From NCBI RefSeq assembly GCF_035046485.1, contig NC_085137.1, forward strand, positions 481,300,252 through 481,364,251: 64,000 nt of DNA. The letters are read 5' to 3'. Made by a program: the position numbers and the translations under genes. The DNA comes from Aedes albopictus. Lineage: Eukaryota; Arthropoda; Insecta; Diptera; Culicidae. Below are positions 33,924 through 45,803 of the stretch, piece by piece; within the stretch, counting starts at the first letter, position 1, and each line of letters starts with the position of its first letter. A model generated the notes under the pieces. The model was given only the letters and a program-made list of their open reading frames with translations. It did no database searches and had not been told where the DNA came from.

Positions 33924-35240
33924 ACGCAGAAAAATTAATTGTAAACACAAATAAATTCTAGTTCAAATCAACCGATTTTTCAGTTTACTATAGCGACAAA
34001 CTGATTTCTAGTTTAAACTGAACTGTTCTATTGTTTGGTAATACAAATATTTTCATTTGTCGAAATTTTTGACAGTTTGTTAAAACAAACAGAGATATGG
34101 TATTTTCAACATGAAATAATGGATTGATTCAAACGACTGCACTTTTGCCACTAACAAACCCGGAATGTGATTGTGTTGGTGACGGCAGCAACTGCGGCAG
34201 CTCGGAAATCTATTTTTAGACCGTCGGTAAGCGGATGGAGAGGAGAACGACTTAAAAAAGCATAGCATAGCATAGCATGAATACTTGCACAAATCTTGGA
34301 TGGAGTTGCAAAGTTGAATATATCCATTTACATTGCTGATGCCGCTACTATCTACAATGTCATAGATTCACTCAGCTCCACACACCTGGCCAAGTCCTTG
34401 CAAGCATTTATAAATCCCTTCATCAACTTGGAAAGAGCCCAGAACTGAAGCAGCTTCCAATAGATGAAAGGATGTTGAAAATAGCGAATTTTCAACTTAT
34501 ATGCAGTTGTATAGCAAATATATACTGAAATAGAATTATTTATAAACAAATAATATTGGAAAGATCTCACCAATTGTTGTGTGGTTTTTGTGCTTCAATG
34601 CCGATCATCTAATTGCCTTAATTAATGTTCTTCTCTGCAAAGAACAACACAATACTCAGCAAAGAACAACACAATACTGAACAATAAACACCCGCGCATC
34701 TAATGTTTTGATTTCCACTCGAGACAATTGCGAACGCGATCGATTATGCTGCCATACTCACCCCTTACAGGAGCGATGCATGCACAGCAAAGAACAACAC
34801 AATACTCGGAGAGGAGAACGACTTAAAAAATGACAAAAAAGGCGAAACCGATAAACTTTTTGTGGATGCTGTCGTGAGTACCTGCGCGTTATCCATCACC
34901 TTCATCGTTGTGGCGATGTTGGGGTAAGCATTTAATGGATGTGTGAGTGCTTTCGGACCATGTTTATGGTTTTTATTTTGTTGAAACAAATGAAATTTTT
35001 GACATTATATGAAATGATTGTAATCAGTTGTTTTTATCGATAAACTCTAAATGAAAACAATTAAATATAACTTTGGAATAAGTAAATTCTCAATTTGAAA
35101 ATCAACCATGCGTTTTAACCGTTATGTGTCCGACATTTTTTTTGCTTTTTTCTACACCGTGCTTGTTTAATGTGCGCTAGGTAACCGGGTACCCTGTCGG
35201 CCATATAAGGGTTAAACAAGCGCTATTTTTCTGCGTGCAT
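33924..35240. mobile_element. Candidate element with CACGCAGAAAAAT ends
   Basis: CACGCAGAAAAAT near 33930 and its complement ATTTTTCTGCGTG at about 35226-35238 form inverted ends 1.3 kb apart. No target duplication was found. Inside are an (AGCAT)n microsatellite near 34260, three copies of GCAAAGAACAACACAATACT (34637, 34659, 34787), a duplicated GGAGAGGAGAACGACTTAAA (34237 and 34809) and the second TTAA mini-element. No supported gene. Confidence 0.4.
35115..35215. mobile_element. TTAA mini-element, copy 2
   Basis: Same 101-bp design as 33794-33894, with TTAA at 35115-35118 and 35212-35215. The two copies differ at a modest number of positions, including GGGTACCCGGGTACC against GGTAACCGGGTACC. 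Confidence 0.8.
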
Positions 35241-35301
35241 AAGCTACGTAGACCCAATTTGGATCATGTCAACCTCCCCCTTTTCTTGTAAACTTTATGT
35301 A

Positions 35302-35507
35302 CTTCAGCCAGAGGCTGCACAGACTGAACATTACACTAACAAGAGACAACGGACAACACACATAACACGAACATCCAGTGGCCCAATGGAGAATTTTCCG
35401 TTTGACGAAAAGTTTTCCCCGACTGGAGCGGGAATCGAACCCGCACTCCGAGGCTTACGAAACGCTTAGACGACTGGCGCCGCTAACCGCACGGCCACGA
35501 AGCCCAC
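35302..35507 (-). mobile_element. SINE-B, minus strand
   Basis: Reverse copy of 53791-54014. The complement of the B box (GGGAATCGAACCCGC) is at about 35431-35445 and the head complement (GCACGGCCACGAAGCCCAC) is at the right end. The tail side reads CTTCAGCCAGAGGCTGCACA. tRNA-derived and non-coding. Confidence 0.85.
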
Positions 35508-35675
35508 CAAATAGTGCCAAAAGCCAACAACTGAATTAATATTGATAATTATAAAATGGCAATTCTGAGTATAACGCACATCTGCTTCCTTGTTCAATAA
35601 AGGCTGACAAATCTGGATCAAAAAGCTTCCAAGAAAATTAAGCTTAAAAATTTCAAAATGATTAAGTTTATCCTC

Positions 35676-36899
35676 AATTGGTCGGCGTTAAATCAGAGGG
35701 GACTAAGTAACAAAATTGACGAAAATTAGATTTTTAAGGCATTTGATTAAGAATTACTTTGGCTACTTGGAACATTCACCAAATTTTATTAATGTTACAA
35801 TTAACGAGAGTTATAGCACAAATTTCTTTTGATTGAACTGCAAAAATCGATAATAGTGTGCAGTCAGAGTGGACCAAATGCTTAATGTCAAGAGAATTGA
35901 AAAAATATGTATTGGTCAAAATCCAATAATCAAAATAGTTTATCATCAAAATATAATACGTATCCAAATCGTGTGACTCCCTAACGTATTTTCTGATGAT
36001 TATTGATCAAGAAAGCTCGTGAAAACCCATTTTATTATGGTCAATATCGTATTTTACAGATCATCGTGTTGAAGCATATTGTGGCATTTCGCGTGCAGAC
36101 AGAGTGGACCATGTATCTCTGAGACAAATTGTTGGAATTACCTTATTCTTCGTAATCCTTTCCAAATCAGAATATGTTTGTTCAATAGCTGTTGGGCATG
36201 ATATTGAAATGTTCCATTGTCCGTTTCATGAAGAAATTGATTTTACCGGTTATTTAAGAATCATGTACTTGGTTCACTCTGTCTGAACGAATTTTTGAAA
36301 AACGCTAGTCCTCTGAATAAATTATTATGGACTGTGTAACTACAATATTTCACCGAACTATGAAAATACGTTCAAAGTTGTTGACTATTAAATTTTCAAA
36401 TTAAGAACTCTTAAATAGCTCAATAATTGACTACCCTTCGTGATATTGAACTGTTGTACTTGGTCCACTCTGACTGAACATGAAAATTTAAAATAGTAAT
36501 CATCAGGGTAATGACAGAAACATCAAATTTTTGAAACTTCTTGCTGACATTATACACCACTCCTATTAACTATTGTCCTACATGTGCATCATTTTTTCAT
36601 CAAATATTTGAAATCGCGAGTGTGAACTGTAGTTGGTTGTAGATTTTCCAAAAATCGTTCAGTCAAAGTGGACTAAGTACAATCAATTACTTAGCAATTT
36701 CTCGGTTTCAAGCTTTATTTTACGTTTTTCACGATCAATACAGAGCGATGCTGTTATGAACAGTTATTAAGATTTATGGCAAAAATTCAAGAACATTTGT
36801 GGAAAAACTCAAAACTTATAGAGTTGCAAACTTTAAAGTCGTTTTTCTAGAAATATGGTTAAAGACACATAGTCCTCTCTGACTTAACGCTGACCAATT
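35676..36899. mobile_element. 1.2-kb TIR element with repeated GTGGACC motif
   Basis: The outer ends AATTGGTCGGCGTTAAATCA and the complement of AATTGGTCAGCGTTAAGTCA are inverted repeats of about 33 bp. A motif close to CAGTCAGAGTGGACCAAGTA occurs about five times inside, in both directions (about 35862, 36096, 36269, 36456, 36660). No transposase; the short frames are AT-driven. Confidence 0.65.
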
Positions 36900-38367
36900 A
36901 GTTCTCTCATTAGCTCTTGAAGTCTTGATCAACTTTGCCAATGATGAAATTCTTTGATGTAAACGGAGTAAACGGAGGGATTGTATCTATCCTTTGAAAA
37001 AGGCACAATATATGTGACCGAAACGTCAGGTGTTGAACCAATATCCGTTTATGATTACATAGAGACTGGAAGCCGAAAACCCCCGCTAGCAAATATGTAC
37101 TAAATTACGAACTATTGGAGAGACGTTGACCTCCTCAACAACTTTACCGAGGACACTAGTCTTCCAACTTGCCTCTTTTCTCCACGGTAATTGCAAAATT
37201 TACTGATTTCGAAAAAGATCTCTGGACGTAAATGGGGTGAATTATCCCCTAAGATTAAATTTCATTGAAACGCTTTTTTCCAATACGGCAAAGGGAATCG
37301 ACTATTCATTGCTTTGCTACTAAGTGTACAGTTATTTCCTGTTAACACATAGCGGAAACATCCACTACCTTATACGGATTCAAAGCAGTTGGCTCCTTAT
37401 TGCGTAAGTCACGAGCGGGCACTACACGTGTATACATGGGAAATTTTCAACGGCCTACAAAATAAGCAAGCGTGAGCAAAAGAAACCTCACCGAGATACC
37501 ACGAAAGACCATTACTTACTTGGCACACCGTTTTCAAACTCACGATTTTCCGATAACCTCGCCGTTTGATTTCCCGGAAATCCTGTAACGTTGTTTTCGG
37601 AAAACGATATGCCGGTTGCTCCAGGGGACCCAGCGAGGAATAACTCGAATGTGATTCTAATTTTATCATTATGGATATGTGATTAAAAAATCAGGATGCA
37701 TACCCTTGAATCATTCAAATTGAAGAATGGTGTATTCATGAAGTTTAATTTATGTGAAAGCATTAAAATCTAAATTGGCAGTGCGGCAGCAATTGATTTT
37801 CCTTTTCATCAATGAATTAATTGAAAACCTCGTGGATCCATTTACATCGATATCATTTGCTTTCGCTGCCACATATTATACGATTTCCCTTTCTGAGAAC
37901 CGCTTATCATTAGCCAGTAACAATTTATTCAATTAGGCATAGATATCCTGGAAAAAATCCCAACAACCGTGTTCACCACGTTACGTATAATAAAGCTAGC
38001 AGCTGAATACACACATTTCCGACAGATGAAAATAGATCATCAACCACCCGCTAATACTGGAACCAGACATATGCCCTACCCACTAACCGCACAGCCCACC
38101 TGTGTGGCTGCTAAGTGCCCTCAATGATATACATCCTCCACATTTCGCACACGCACAAAGGTACATACAAAAACCCGTAAGAGCACGTTTGTGGCCACGA
38201 AATGTACCTAACTAGATAGATGTATGTAACAACGCCTACGTTAACTGCCGTAAGCTGGCAAAGCCACGTAAGAGCCACCATAATTTCGAAACTTATTTTA
38301 TCCCCTGAATCGCATATGATTATTAACCCTATCAGTGGCCCTATCTAATAACATTAATATTTTGGAG
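36900..38367. other. No gene recognised before the gap
   Basis: The phrase GTGACCGAAACGTCAGGTG near 37015 looks like a scrap of a LINE or Penelope-type tail, without proof. A SINE-B head fragment (ACTAACCGCACAGCCCACC) lies near 38081-38100. The minus-strand 86-codon frame at 37409-37669 has no family signature. Confidence 0.35.
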
Positions 38368-38867
38368 NNNNNNNNNNNNNNNNNNNNNNNNNNNNNNNNN
38401 NNNNNNNNNNNNNNNNNNNNNNNNNNNNNNNNNNNNNNNNNNNNNNNNNNNNNNNNNNNNNNNNNNNNNNNNNNNNNNNNNNNNNNNNNNNNNNNNNNNN
38501 NNNNNNNNNNNNNNNNNNNNNNNNNNNNNNNNNNNNNNNNNNNNNNNNNNNNNNNNNNNNNNNNNNNNNNNNNNNNNNNNNNNNNNNNNNNNNNNNNNNN
38601 NNNNNNNNNNNNNNNNNNNNNNNNNNNNNNNNNNNNNNNNNNNNNNNNNNNNNNNNNNNNNNNNNNNNNNNNNNNNNNNNNNNNNNNNNNNNNNNNNNNN
38701 NNNNNNNNNNNNNNNNNNNNNNNNNNNNNNNNNNNNNNNNNNNNNNNNNNNNNNNNNNNNNNNNNNNNNNNNNNNNNNNNNNNNNNNNNNNNNNNNNNNN
38801 NNNNNNNNNNNNNNNNNNNNNNNNNNNNNNNNNNNNNNNNNNNNNNNNNNNNNNNNNNNNNNNNNNN
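38368..38867. other. Assembly gap, 500 N
   Basis: Exactly 500 ambiguous bases, probably a placeholder of unknown true size. Open frames crossing it are artefacts. Confidence 0.99.
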
Positions 38868-38955
38868 AAAGAACCAAAAATGACCGAATAAAATCGTGAA
38901 AATGAAGTGTTGAAGGCGCCAGTTCCGCTACGAAATAATTTGTCATGATTTGTGC

Positions 38956-39036
38956 TTAAACTGTATCCGCCCAGTGTCCTATTTATGGGATAAAATTTAT
39001 TTCACGGAGCGCCCACTGTTCTTTTTATAGGACAGT
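38956..39036. mobile_element. One end of the TTAA element family seen at 59636
   Basis: After TTAA at 38956-38959 comes TATCCGCCCAGTGTCCTATT, matching the right end of the 3.4-kb TTAA element (TATCCGCCCAGCGTCCTATT read inward from 63047). A second, degenerate subterminal unit (GCGCCCACTGTTCTTTTTAT) follows, as in the other copy. The X element is inserted right behind it at 39038, so the rest is displaced or lost. Confidence 0.65.
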
Positions 39037-39673
39037 AGAGTAAGGTGGGGCAAAAGTTCGACCCTAGTTGAAAATTCAATGTTTTTCAAAAAATCAAAGC
39101 AGATAAAAATAAATGAATACCGTGTGGTGATTCTACCATCCATGAGCTAAAATGTTGCTGAACAAAGTTACGCCAAATGTCTTTTCAATTTCAAGTTACA
39201 ACACTTTTTGTATGTATGTATGTATCTTATCGAACTCTTGCCCCACCACTGGGGCAAAAGTTCGAATCTAGTGTTTGTGGAATTTTGCCAACCGTAGCAC
39301 ACTATTTTGACACTTTGGTAATAGAATTACCTGAAACCAATTAATATTTGATGTTAAAACTGGAATACACTTTAAAGTTCGATTTGAATTTTACCCAAAT
39401 CAGGGTTAAATTTACTACCCCAAAAATTAGTAGTTTTCCGTCAAGTTCGGATAAAACAACATATTTTATCAACTTTGATCGAACTTTCACACTAATTCCA
39501 TCATTTCTAGAGATAATATGAACATTTTACAGAATTTTAGGTTTTTACCTAAAATTGCCACATGACTCGAACTCTTGCCCCACAATTCGAACCTTTGCCC
39601 CACTATGTGTAAAATATGATTTCCAAATCTTTTTTGCGAAAAGTTATACATGCCAAAGCATCTTCAAAATATA

Positions 39674-40583
39674 GAGTAAAGTGGGGCAAAAGTTCGAGTG
39701 GGGCAAGAGTTTCTTTTGAAGTTTTTGAGCTCAATTCAAATTATTTCTTTCGGGTGTCAAGGTTGTTCGAACCCTTTTTGAAAAAGAGTCTTTCACTCCA
39801 AAAATTATGAAAATTGATCAATATTTCGAGAAGTTATGGCAAAATGTTGGTTTTTGATCAAAAAATTGTAACATGCGATGGCCCTTCCAACGCATGGAAT
39901 GAAATTTTAATGAAATCAAATTCGATATTTTATTTTGGGGCGTAACTAGGTATTTTTTGAAGATGCTCTAGCATGTATAACTTTTTACAAAAAAGATTTG
40001 GAAATCTTATTTTACACATAGTGGGGCAAAAGTTCGGATTGAGGGGCAAAAGTTCGAGTCATGTGGCAACTTTAGGTATAAACCTAAAATTCTGCAAAAT
40101 GTACATATTATCTCTAAGAGTGTTTGAATTAGTGAGAAAATTCGATTAAAGTTGAAAAAAATGTTGTTTTATCTGAATTTGGCGGTAAACTACTATTTTT
40201 TGGTGTAGTAAATTTAACCCTGATTTGGGTAAAATCCAAATCGAATTACCGTATTGTATTCCCGTTCTAATATCAAATATTACTTGGTTTCAGGTATTCT
40301 TATTACCAAAGTGTCAAAAAAGTGTGCTACGGTTAGCGAAATTCCACAAACACTAGATTCGAACTTTTGCCCCAGTGGTGGGGCAAGAGTTCGAATAAAA
40401 CACACACATACAAAAAGTGTTGTAACTCAAAATTGAAAATACATTTAGCGTAACTTTGTTCAGCAAAATTTTAGCTCATGGATGGTAGAATCACCACACG
40501 GTATTTATTTATTTTTATCTGCTTCGATTTTTCGAAATAGGTTGAATTTTCAACTAAGGTCGAACTTTTGCCCCACCTTACTC
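39674..40583 (+). mobile_element. X-family element, copy 1, inside copy 2
   Basis: A full 910-bp copy with ends GAGTAAAGTGGGGCAAAAG and the complement of GAGTAAGGTGGGGCAAAAG, flanked by TA at 39672-39673 and 40584-40585. It sits head-to-tail opposite to its host copy, giving arms over 600 bp long that are complementary across 39038-40583. It is non-coding and contains further AAGTTCGA/GGGGCAAAAG phrases internally. Confidence 0.88.
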
Positions 40584-40796
40584 TACCTAGTAGCGCCCCA
40601 AAATAAAATATCAAATTCGATTTCATTACTAATTCCATTCCATGCGTTGTAAGGACCATCGTGTATTACAATTTTTTGATAAAAAACCAACATTTTGTCA
40701 TAACTTTTTGAAATACTGATCAATTTTCACAATTTTTGGTGTGAAAGATTCTTTTTCAAAAAGGCTTCGAATAACCTTGACACTCAAAAGAAATAA

Positions 40797-41458
40797 CACA
40801 GCGCAACATTTTTTTGTCTCAAGAGCAAACTTATGTGTCTCCGAAGGATTTTGGGCCGCTGAATCCGAATCCGGACTCAGATTTGCTCTAACACGTCACA
40901 ATTTTGAGCTATACCTCAATTTATAGGGCAAAATATGCGATTTTTGGCTTTTTTGACTGCAAGCCATTAAGCAAGGAAATATTTTTTTTAAGCAATCAAA
41001 AGGTTAATTGGTCAATTAACATCTAAATTAATGACTCATGCAAAATATTTCGTTTTACCTAATCAAATTTGATAGATTTAAGCATTTTATGTTAGTATGA
41101 AAACTTGCATGCAACTTTTGGAGGGTGACTTGTATGGGAAATATCGTACCTAACATAAATCGCTTAAAACTATCGAATTCGATTTGGTAAAACGAAATAT
41201 TTTGCATGAGTCGTTAATTTAGATGTTAATTGACCAATTAACTTTTTGATTGCTTAAAAAAATATTTCCTTGCTCAATGGCTTGCAATCAAAAAAGCCCA
41301 AATTCGCATATTTTGCCCTATAAATTGAGGTATAGCTCAAAATTGTGACGTGTTAGAGCAAATCTGAGCCCGGATTCGGATTCAGCGGCCCAAAATCCTT
41401 CGGAGACACATAAGTTTGCTCTTGAGACAGACAAAAAGTTAATTTTTGTTACGCTGTG
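40797..41458. mobile_element. 662-bp Harbinger-like foldback MITE
   Basis: Ends CACAGCGCAACA and the complement of CACAGCGTAACA, with TAA at 40794-40796 and 41459-41461. Almost the whole length is two complementary arms of about 300 bp (for example CTCAAGAGCAAACTTATGTG against its complement at the other end). The 3-bp TWA duplication fits PIF/Harbinger. The paralogous X copy lacks it, giving an empty site. Confidence 0.88.
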
Positions 41459-41530
41459 TAATTTGAATTGAGCTCAAAAACTTCAAAAGAAACTCTTGCC
41501 CCACTCGAACTTTTGCTCCACTTTACTCTA

Positions 41531-41985
41531 CTTTTGAAGTGCATATCTCGAGAATTTTCTTGAGGATTCGACTGTTGATGTTTATGTTTGGAGGTTATGG
41601 CTTTCAGTCTTGGGAGGAATAACTCAAAAAGGAATTCCTATGTTTCCATTCGACATTTAGGTCACATTTATTGTGTATTTATCAAGAAGCTAACTATGCT
41701 CCGTTTTATCATAATATAGGGCACAGAATAGATCGAATTTGTCCCAGATGAACGTATCGTCTGTCGCCCGCGGTGGTTGTTCGGCAAAGGGAAACTCGGA
41801 AAACTATCCGGGTCGCAGAACTAGATGCGCCACTTTTACTCTTGTTATATTGTTCTTGATTCTTTAATCAACCTTGAAGATCACCAGTTGAAATTTACAT
41901 CACAGATATCTTGGTCTACACATACAAGGCCTCCCGCAAGGGTTTATCTATGTTGATATTCAGCAATTTCTCCCGTCCTAGAATT
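41531..41985. other. No feature recognised
   Basis: A short, less AT-rich stretch at 41740-41830 (GTCGCCCGCGGTGGTTGTTC) may be a scrap of coding transposon sequence, but no frame shows a known motif. Confidence 0.35.
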
Positions 41986-41989
41986 ACAC

Positions 41990-43500
41990 CTGTAGTTCCT
42001 CCCGATATTCCGCTCAATATTCCCCATGAGATCCACCAATAGTTCTTCTAAGGATTCGTACAGGAATTTCTACTGGGCTTTTTTTTTCAGAGACTCCTCT
42101 AGAATTCTTTCAGGGATTCCTCCCAGGATTCCCTTAGATATTTCTACCGGAATTCCACTCGGGATCCTTCCAGACATTTCATCCAGGATTCCTTCTTTGA
42201 TTTCTTACGGGATTCGTTTAAAAAAGTCTCCTGGGTTTCCATCCAAGGATTCCTTCAGCGATTTCTCTCGGAATTTCTTCATCGATTTCATTCGAGATTC
42301 TTTCGGGAATTTTCTCGGGATTCCATTTTCCCGGGATCTCTTGTGATGTTTTTTTCTGGTTTTCCTCCTTTGACGATTCCTTCAGGGGTTCTTCCTTAGG
42401 TTCTTCCAGGATTTTTTGTGGAATTCTGTTGGAAATTCTTCTCGAGATTCTTTCCTTCTCACGGATTTTTTCACGGATTATTCCCGAGATTCCTGTAGAA
42501 TTCTTGCTGGGGTATCTCCCGGGATTCCTTTAGGTATTTCTCCCGGACCAATTATCTCTCATTTATTACTCCCTTCATTGTATTCTTCTACATTTTCTTT
42601 AGAGATTCTTCCCGAGATTAATTCAGGGATTCTTTCAAGAATCTTTCTTACGATTCATTTAGGGATTTCTTCCAAGGGATTTTCTCGGAATTCATTCATT
42701 GTTCCTCGCGGGGTTCCTTCAGGGTTCTTTCACGGATTACTCCGAGATTCTTTTAGGAATTCTTCCTGGATACTTTTCAGGATTTTTCTCGGGTTTCCTA
42801 TCGGGATTTTATTCGGGCTTCCTTTAAGAATTTTACTCAGAATTACTTCATTGGTAGCTCTCAAGGATTTCGTTGTTCATTTTTACCGGGTTTCTTTTAG
42901 TAATTTCTTCTGATTATTTTCAAAGATTCCTTCAGATATTTCTTCCGGGATTCCATAATTGATTTTGGGATTTCTCAAGGTTTTTTTTTAGAAAGTCATC
43001 CGTCAGGTAAGATTTCTCCAGGTAGATTCCTTAAGGGATTCCATAAGAGATTTTTGGATTTCTTCATCGATCCTTACAGGAATTTCAATAATGATTTCTA
43101 CCGAGACCGAGAGGATTTCTTTCGGTTTTTTTGCCCATGATTCTTTCCGGGGTTTACCCCCTGGTTTTCTCCGTAGATTTCTTCAAGATGCTGTCAAGGA
43201 CTCTTCCAGGAATTATTACTGGAATTCGGTTGGCAATTTCTTCCTTATTTCCTTCATTGAATAATCTAAGGTTTACTGTAGAGATTCCTCCCGCTATTGA
43301 TTAAGATATACTTTCAAGGTTTTTTTTTCTCGCGATTCCTTATAGGATTTCCTCAGGAATTCCTTCTAAGATTCCTCATTAATTTCTCCGCGGCTCCTCC
43401 ATTGGTTTCTCTCGGGATTCCTCCCCGGTTCTTACACAGATTATTCCGGAGATTCTATCAGGGATTCCTCCTGGATTCTTTCTGGGATTTCTTTCAGTCC
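41990..43500 (-). repeat. GGATTCCTTCAGGGATTTCT satellite block
   Basis: The same satellite as at 16920-18960 but in the complementary polarity (plus strand reads GGGATTCCTTCAGGG). It is highly degenerate. Long frames such as 42026-42346 and 42416-42913 arise because the unit length is a multiple of three. Confidence 0.85.
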
Positions 43501-43606
43501 CCGAAACCGGTCGTTAAAAAAGGTAAATTTATATCTTTTTTTCGTTTTTTGTAAGAACAAAAAGTGTTATGTCCTGTTCCGCGTCGTGTCGTGTGATTGT
43601 GGTATA

Positions 43607-44304
43607 CAGGGGATAGACAAAATGATCGAGACAGGCAAAATTTTCACTTTTCAAAAAATGGTCAAATAGCTGTAACTTTTTGAAAAGTGTATCAAAAAAT
43701 CTGAAATTTTTACTGTGAGTTGATCAATTAGTTGTGTATCGATGATCCAATTTTGGAAAAGATCAGATTTTTCTGTACGAAGTTAAAAAGATTCTAGGAA
43801 AAGGTATAATTATCCGATGGTCAACTTTGAGCTGTTATATCTCTGGATTCAATGAACTGATTTCAATGAAATTTTGAACATTCATGACTTTTATAATGAG
43901 CTCTGAAAAACGTTTGACTTGACTTGAAATTATAAACAAGAGACAAAGTTATAGCGATTTCATTTATTTTATGATTTTTCAGAAAATTGATCTATTTTTA
44001 ATATGCACCCCATAAGTTTTTCAAAGCTTATCATATGAGTCATAAACGTTCAAAATTTTATTGCATTTGATTCATTGAATCCGGAGATATAACAGTTCAA
44101 AGTTAGCTATCGGATAATTTTGACTTTTTATAGAATCTTTCTAACTTCATGTAGAATAGCTCGTTTTTCCCCGATATACAACTAGTTAATCAACTTACAG
44201 TAAAAATTTTAGATTTTTTATGCACTTTTCAAAAAGTTACAGCTATTTGAACATTTTTGAAAAGTGAAAATTTTGCCTGTCCCGATCATTTTGTCTATCC
44301 CCTG
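43607..44304. mobile_element. 698-bp mariner-like foldback MITE
   Basis: TA at 43605-43606 and 44305-44306 flank inverted ends CAGGGGATAGACAAAATGAT. The arms of about 330 bp stay complementary almost to the centre (for example TCAAATAGCTGTAACTTTTT and its complement). No ORF. It is inserted in the satellite that continues at 44330. Confidence 0.88.
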
Positions 44305-44329
44305 TAGTTTTTACGTTGCACTAATTTCA

Positions 44330-45595
44330 AAAATATGAGCTTCCAGTCTTCCTTTAGGAATTTGCCTCAGAATCCCTTGATTGATACCCTCAGGATTTCG
44401 TTATTAATTATTACCGAGTGTTTTTTAAGAATTCCTTTCGGGATTTTTTAAAGAAATTTATCCGTCAAGGATTCCACTAGGGAATTCCATCAGTCATTTA
44501 TTTTTGGATTTCTTAATGGATTCTTCCTGGAATCTATTTATTTATTTAGTTCTCATGAGAGGCTTTCTTTCAGCAGTTTTTTCTTCGGAACTCGGAACCT
44601 CGGAAAAAATCCCAGAGAAAATCACAAAGAGATCCCCTCTTGGCGATTTTCTCTGGAATTCTTCTCGAGGTTTATTCCTTGTTCTTGCCTTGATTTTATC
44701 GATGCATTTCTTTGAGATTCTGTGATGGATTTCTGCATGAATTATAGAATTCCTCTAGAGATTCCTCCCGAGATTCATTCAGAATTTCTTCCAAGAAGTC
44801 TTCCAGGGTTTCTTCTGAGATGTCTTCATTGCACTCTCGTGGGATTTCTTCAGATACTCTTTTAGGTATTCCTCTGAATCTTTTTTTGGAATTCTTATGG
44901 ACATTTATCCAAATATTCCTTCGGGATAACTCAGCAGATTCTTGTTATTATTTCATCAGAGGTCCTTTCAGGCATTCCTCCCGAGATCCCTTTACATATT
45001 TTCTTGTGATTTCTTCAAGGATTACTTCTGCAATTCTTTCTTGAATCCCGTTAGAGATTCCTCCAGGATTCTTCAGAGATTTCTCCCACGATTTTTTTGT
45101 GCAGGAATTTCTTTAGGATATTGATTACTTTTGTATTTTTTCAAGGATTGCTTCCATACTTTTTGATTATTCCTTCCAAGTATTCTTCCAGGATTTTTTC
45201 AGGGATTTTCCTAAAATTGCTTTAAAAATTGCTTTCGGAATTCTTCCCCGGATTTCTTCACTGAGATGAATTCTTAGATTTCCTTTAGGGATTCTTCCCG
45301 AGATTTTTCCAAGGATTATTTCAATTCATGGAATTTTTAGAACTCTCCTCAGATTCCTTTATGGATTTCTCCTGGGATTCCTTCATTGAATTCTTCCTGT
45401 GTTGCTTTAGGGATTTCTTCCGGTATTCTTCGGAGGTTTCTCCCGCGATTTCTTCATTGATTCTAGGATTTTCTTTAGCGTTTTCGCCTAGAATTGCTTC
45501 AGGGATATCTTCCGAGATTCTTTCGGGGAATCCCTCTGAGATTATGTTATGGTTTTTTCAGGGTATTTGTTCCAATACTAGATTCCTCCAGGAAA
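44330..45595 (-). repeat. Satellite block, same polarity as 41990-43500
   Basis: Degenerate GGATTCCTTCAGGGATTTCT units continue on the far side of the MITE. The open frames here read as Ser/Phe/Leu/Arg-rich peptides typical of this satellite and are not genes. Confidence 0.85.
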
Positions 45596-45599
45596 ACTA

Positions 45600-45646
45600 G
45601 TCTGAGAAGCAGGCTTCGTCCCAGTTGGGACGTTACGCCAAGAAGA
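45600..45646 (+). mobile_element. SINE-A 3' fragment
   Basis: CTGAGAAGCAGGCTTCGTCC followed by ACGTTACGCCAAGAAG is the reverse complement of the plus-strand text at 21250-21295, so this is the tail end of SINE-A in plus orientation. The head is missing. Confidence 0.75.
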
Positions 45647-45803
45647 AAAAACTTTTTAAATACATGCCTTTTTCTGGAATTCACCAGATTTGCTGGTATG
45701 ATTAAAACATTCCAGAGCAATATGAAAAGCCGAAAAAAATATTTGAATAAATTAAAAACAAAAATGATTTTGTCGTAGATTCCAGGAGGCACCAAATTAA
45801 AAT

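Larger units (their letters stand above)
39038..41528 (-). mobile_element. X-family element, copy 2, doubly interrupted
   Basis: Outer ends GAGTAAGGTGGGGCAAAAG and the complement of GAGTAAAGTGGAGCAAAAG lie at TA (39036-39037 and 41529-41530). The order of internal blocks is reversed relative to 5583-6187. Two insertions split it: X copy 1 (39674-40583 plus a TA) and a Harbinger-like MITE (40797-41458 plus TAA). Subtracting them leaves 914 bp, almost exactly the 910 bp of copy 1, which confirms the nesting. Confidence 0.85.

Noticed and set aside
38335..38946. Frames of 182 and 201 codons over the gap
   Set aside because: They consist almost entirely of N.
42026..42913. 106- and 165-codon plus-strand frames
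   Set aside because: Satellite units with a length that is a multiple of three keep the frame open; the peptides are Ser/Arg/Phe/Ile repeats.
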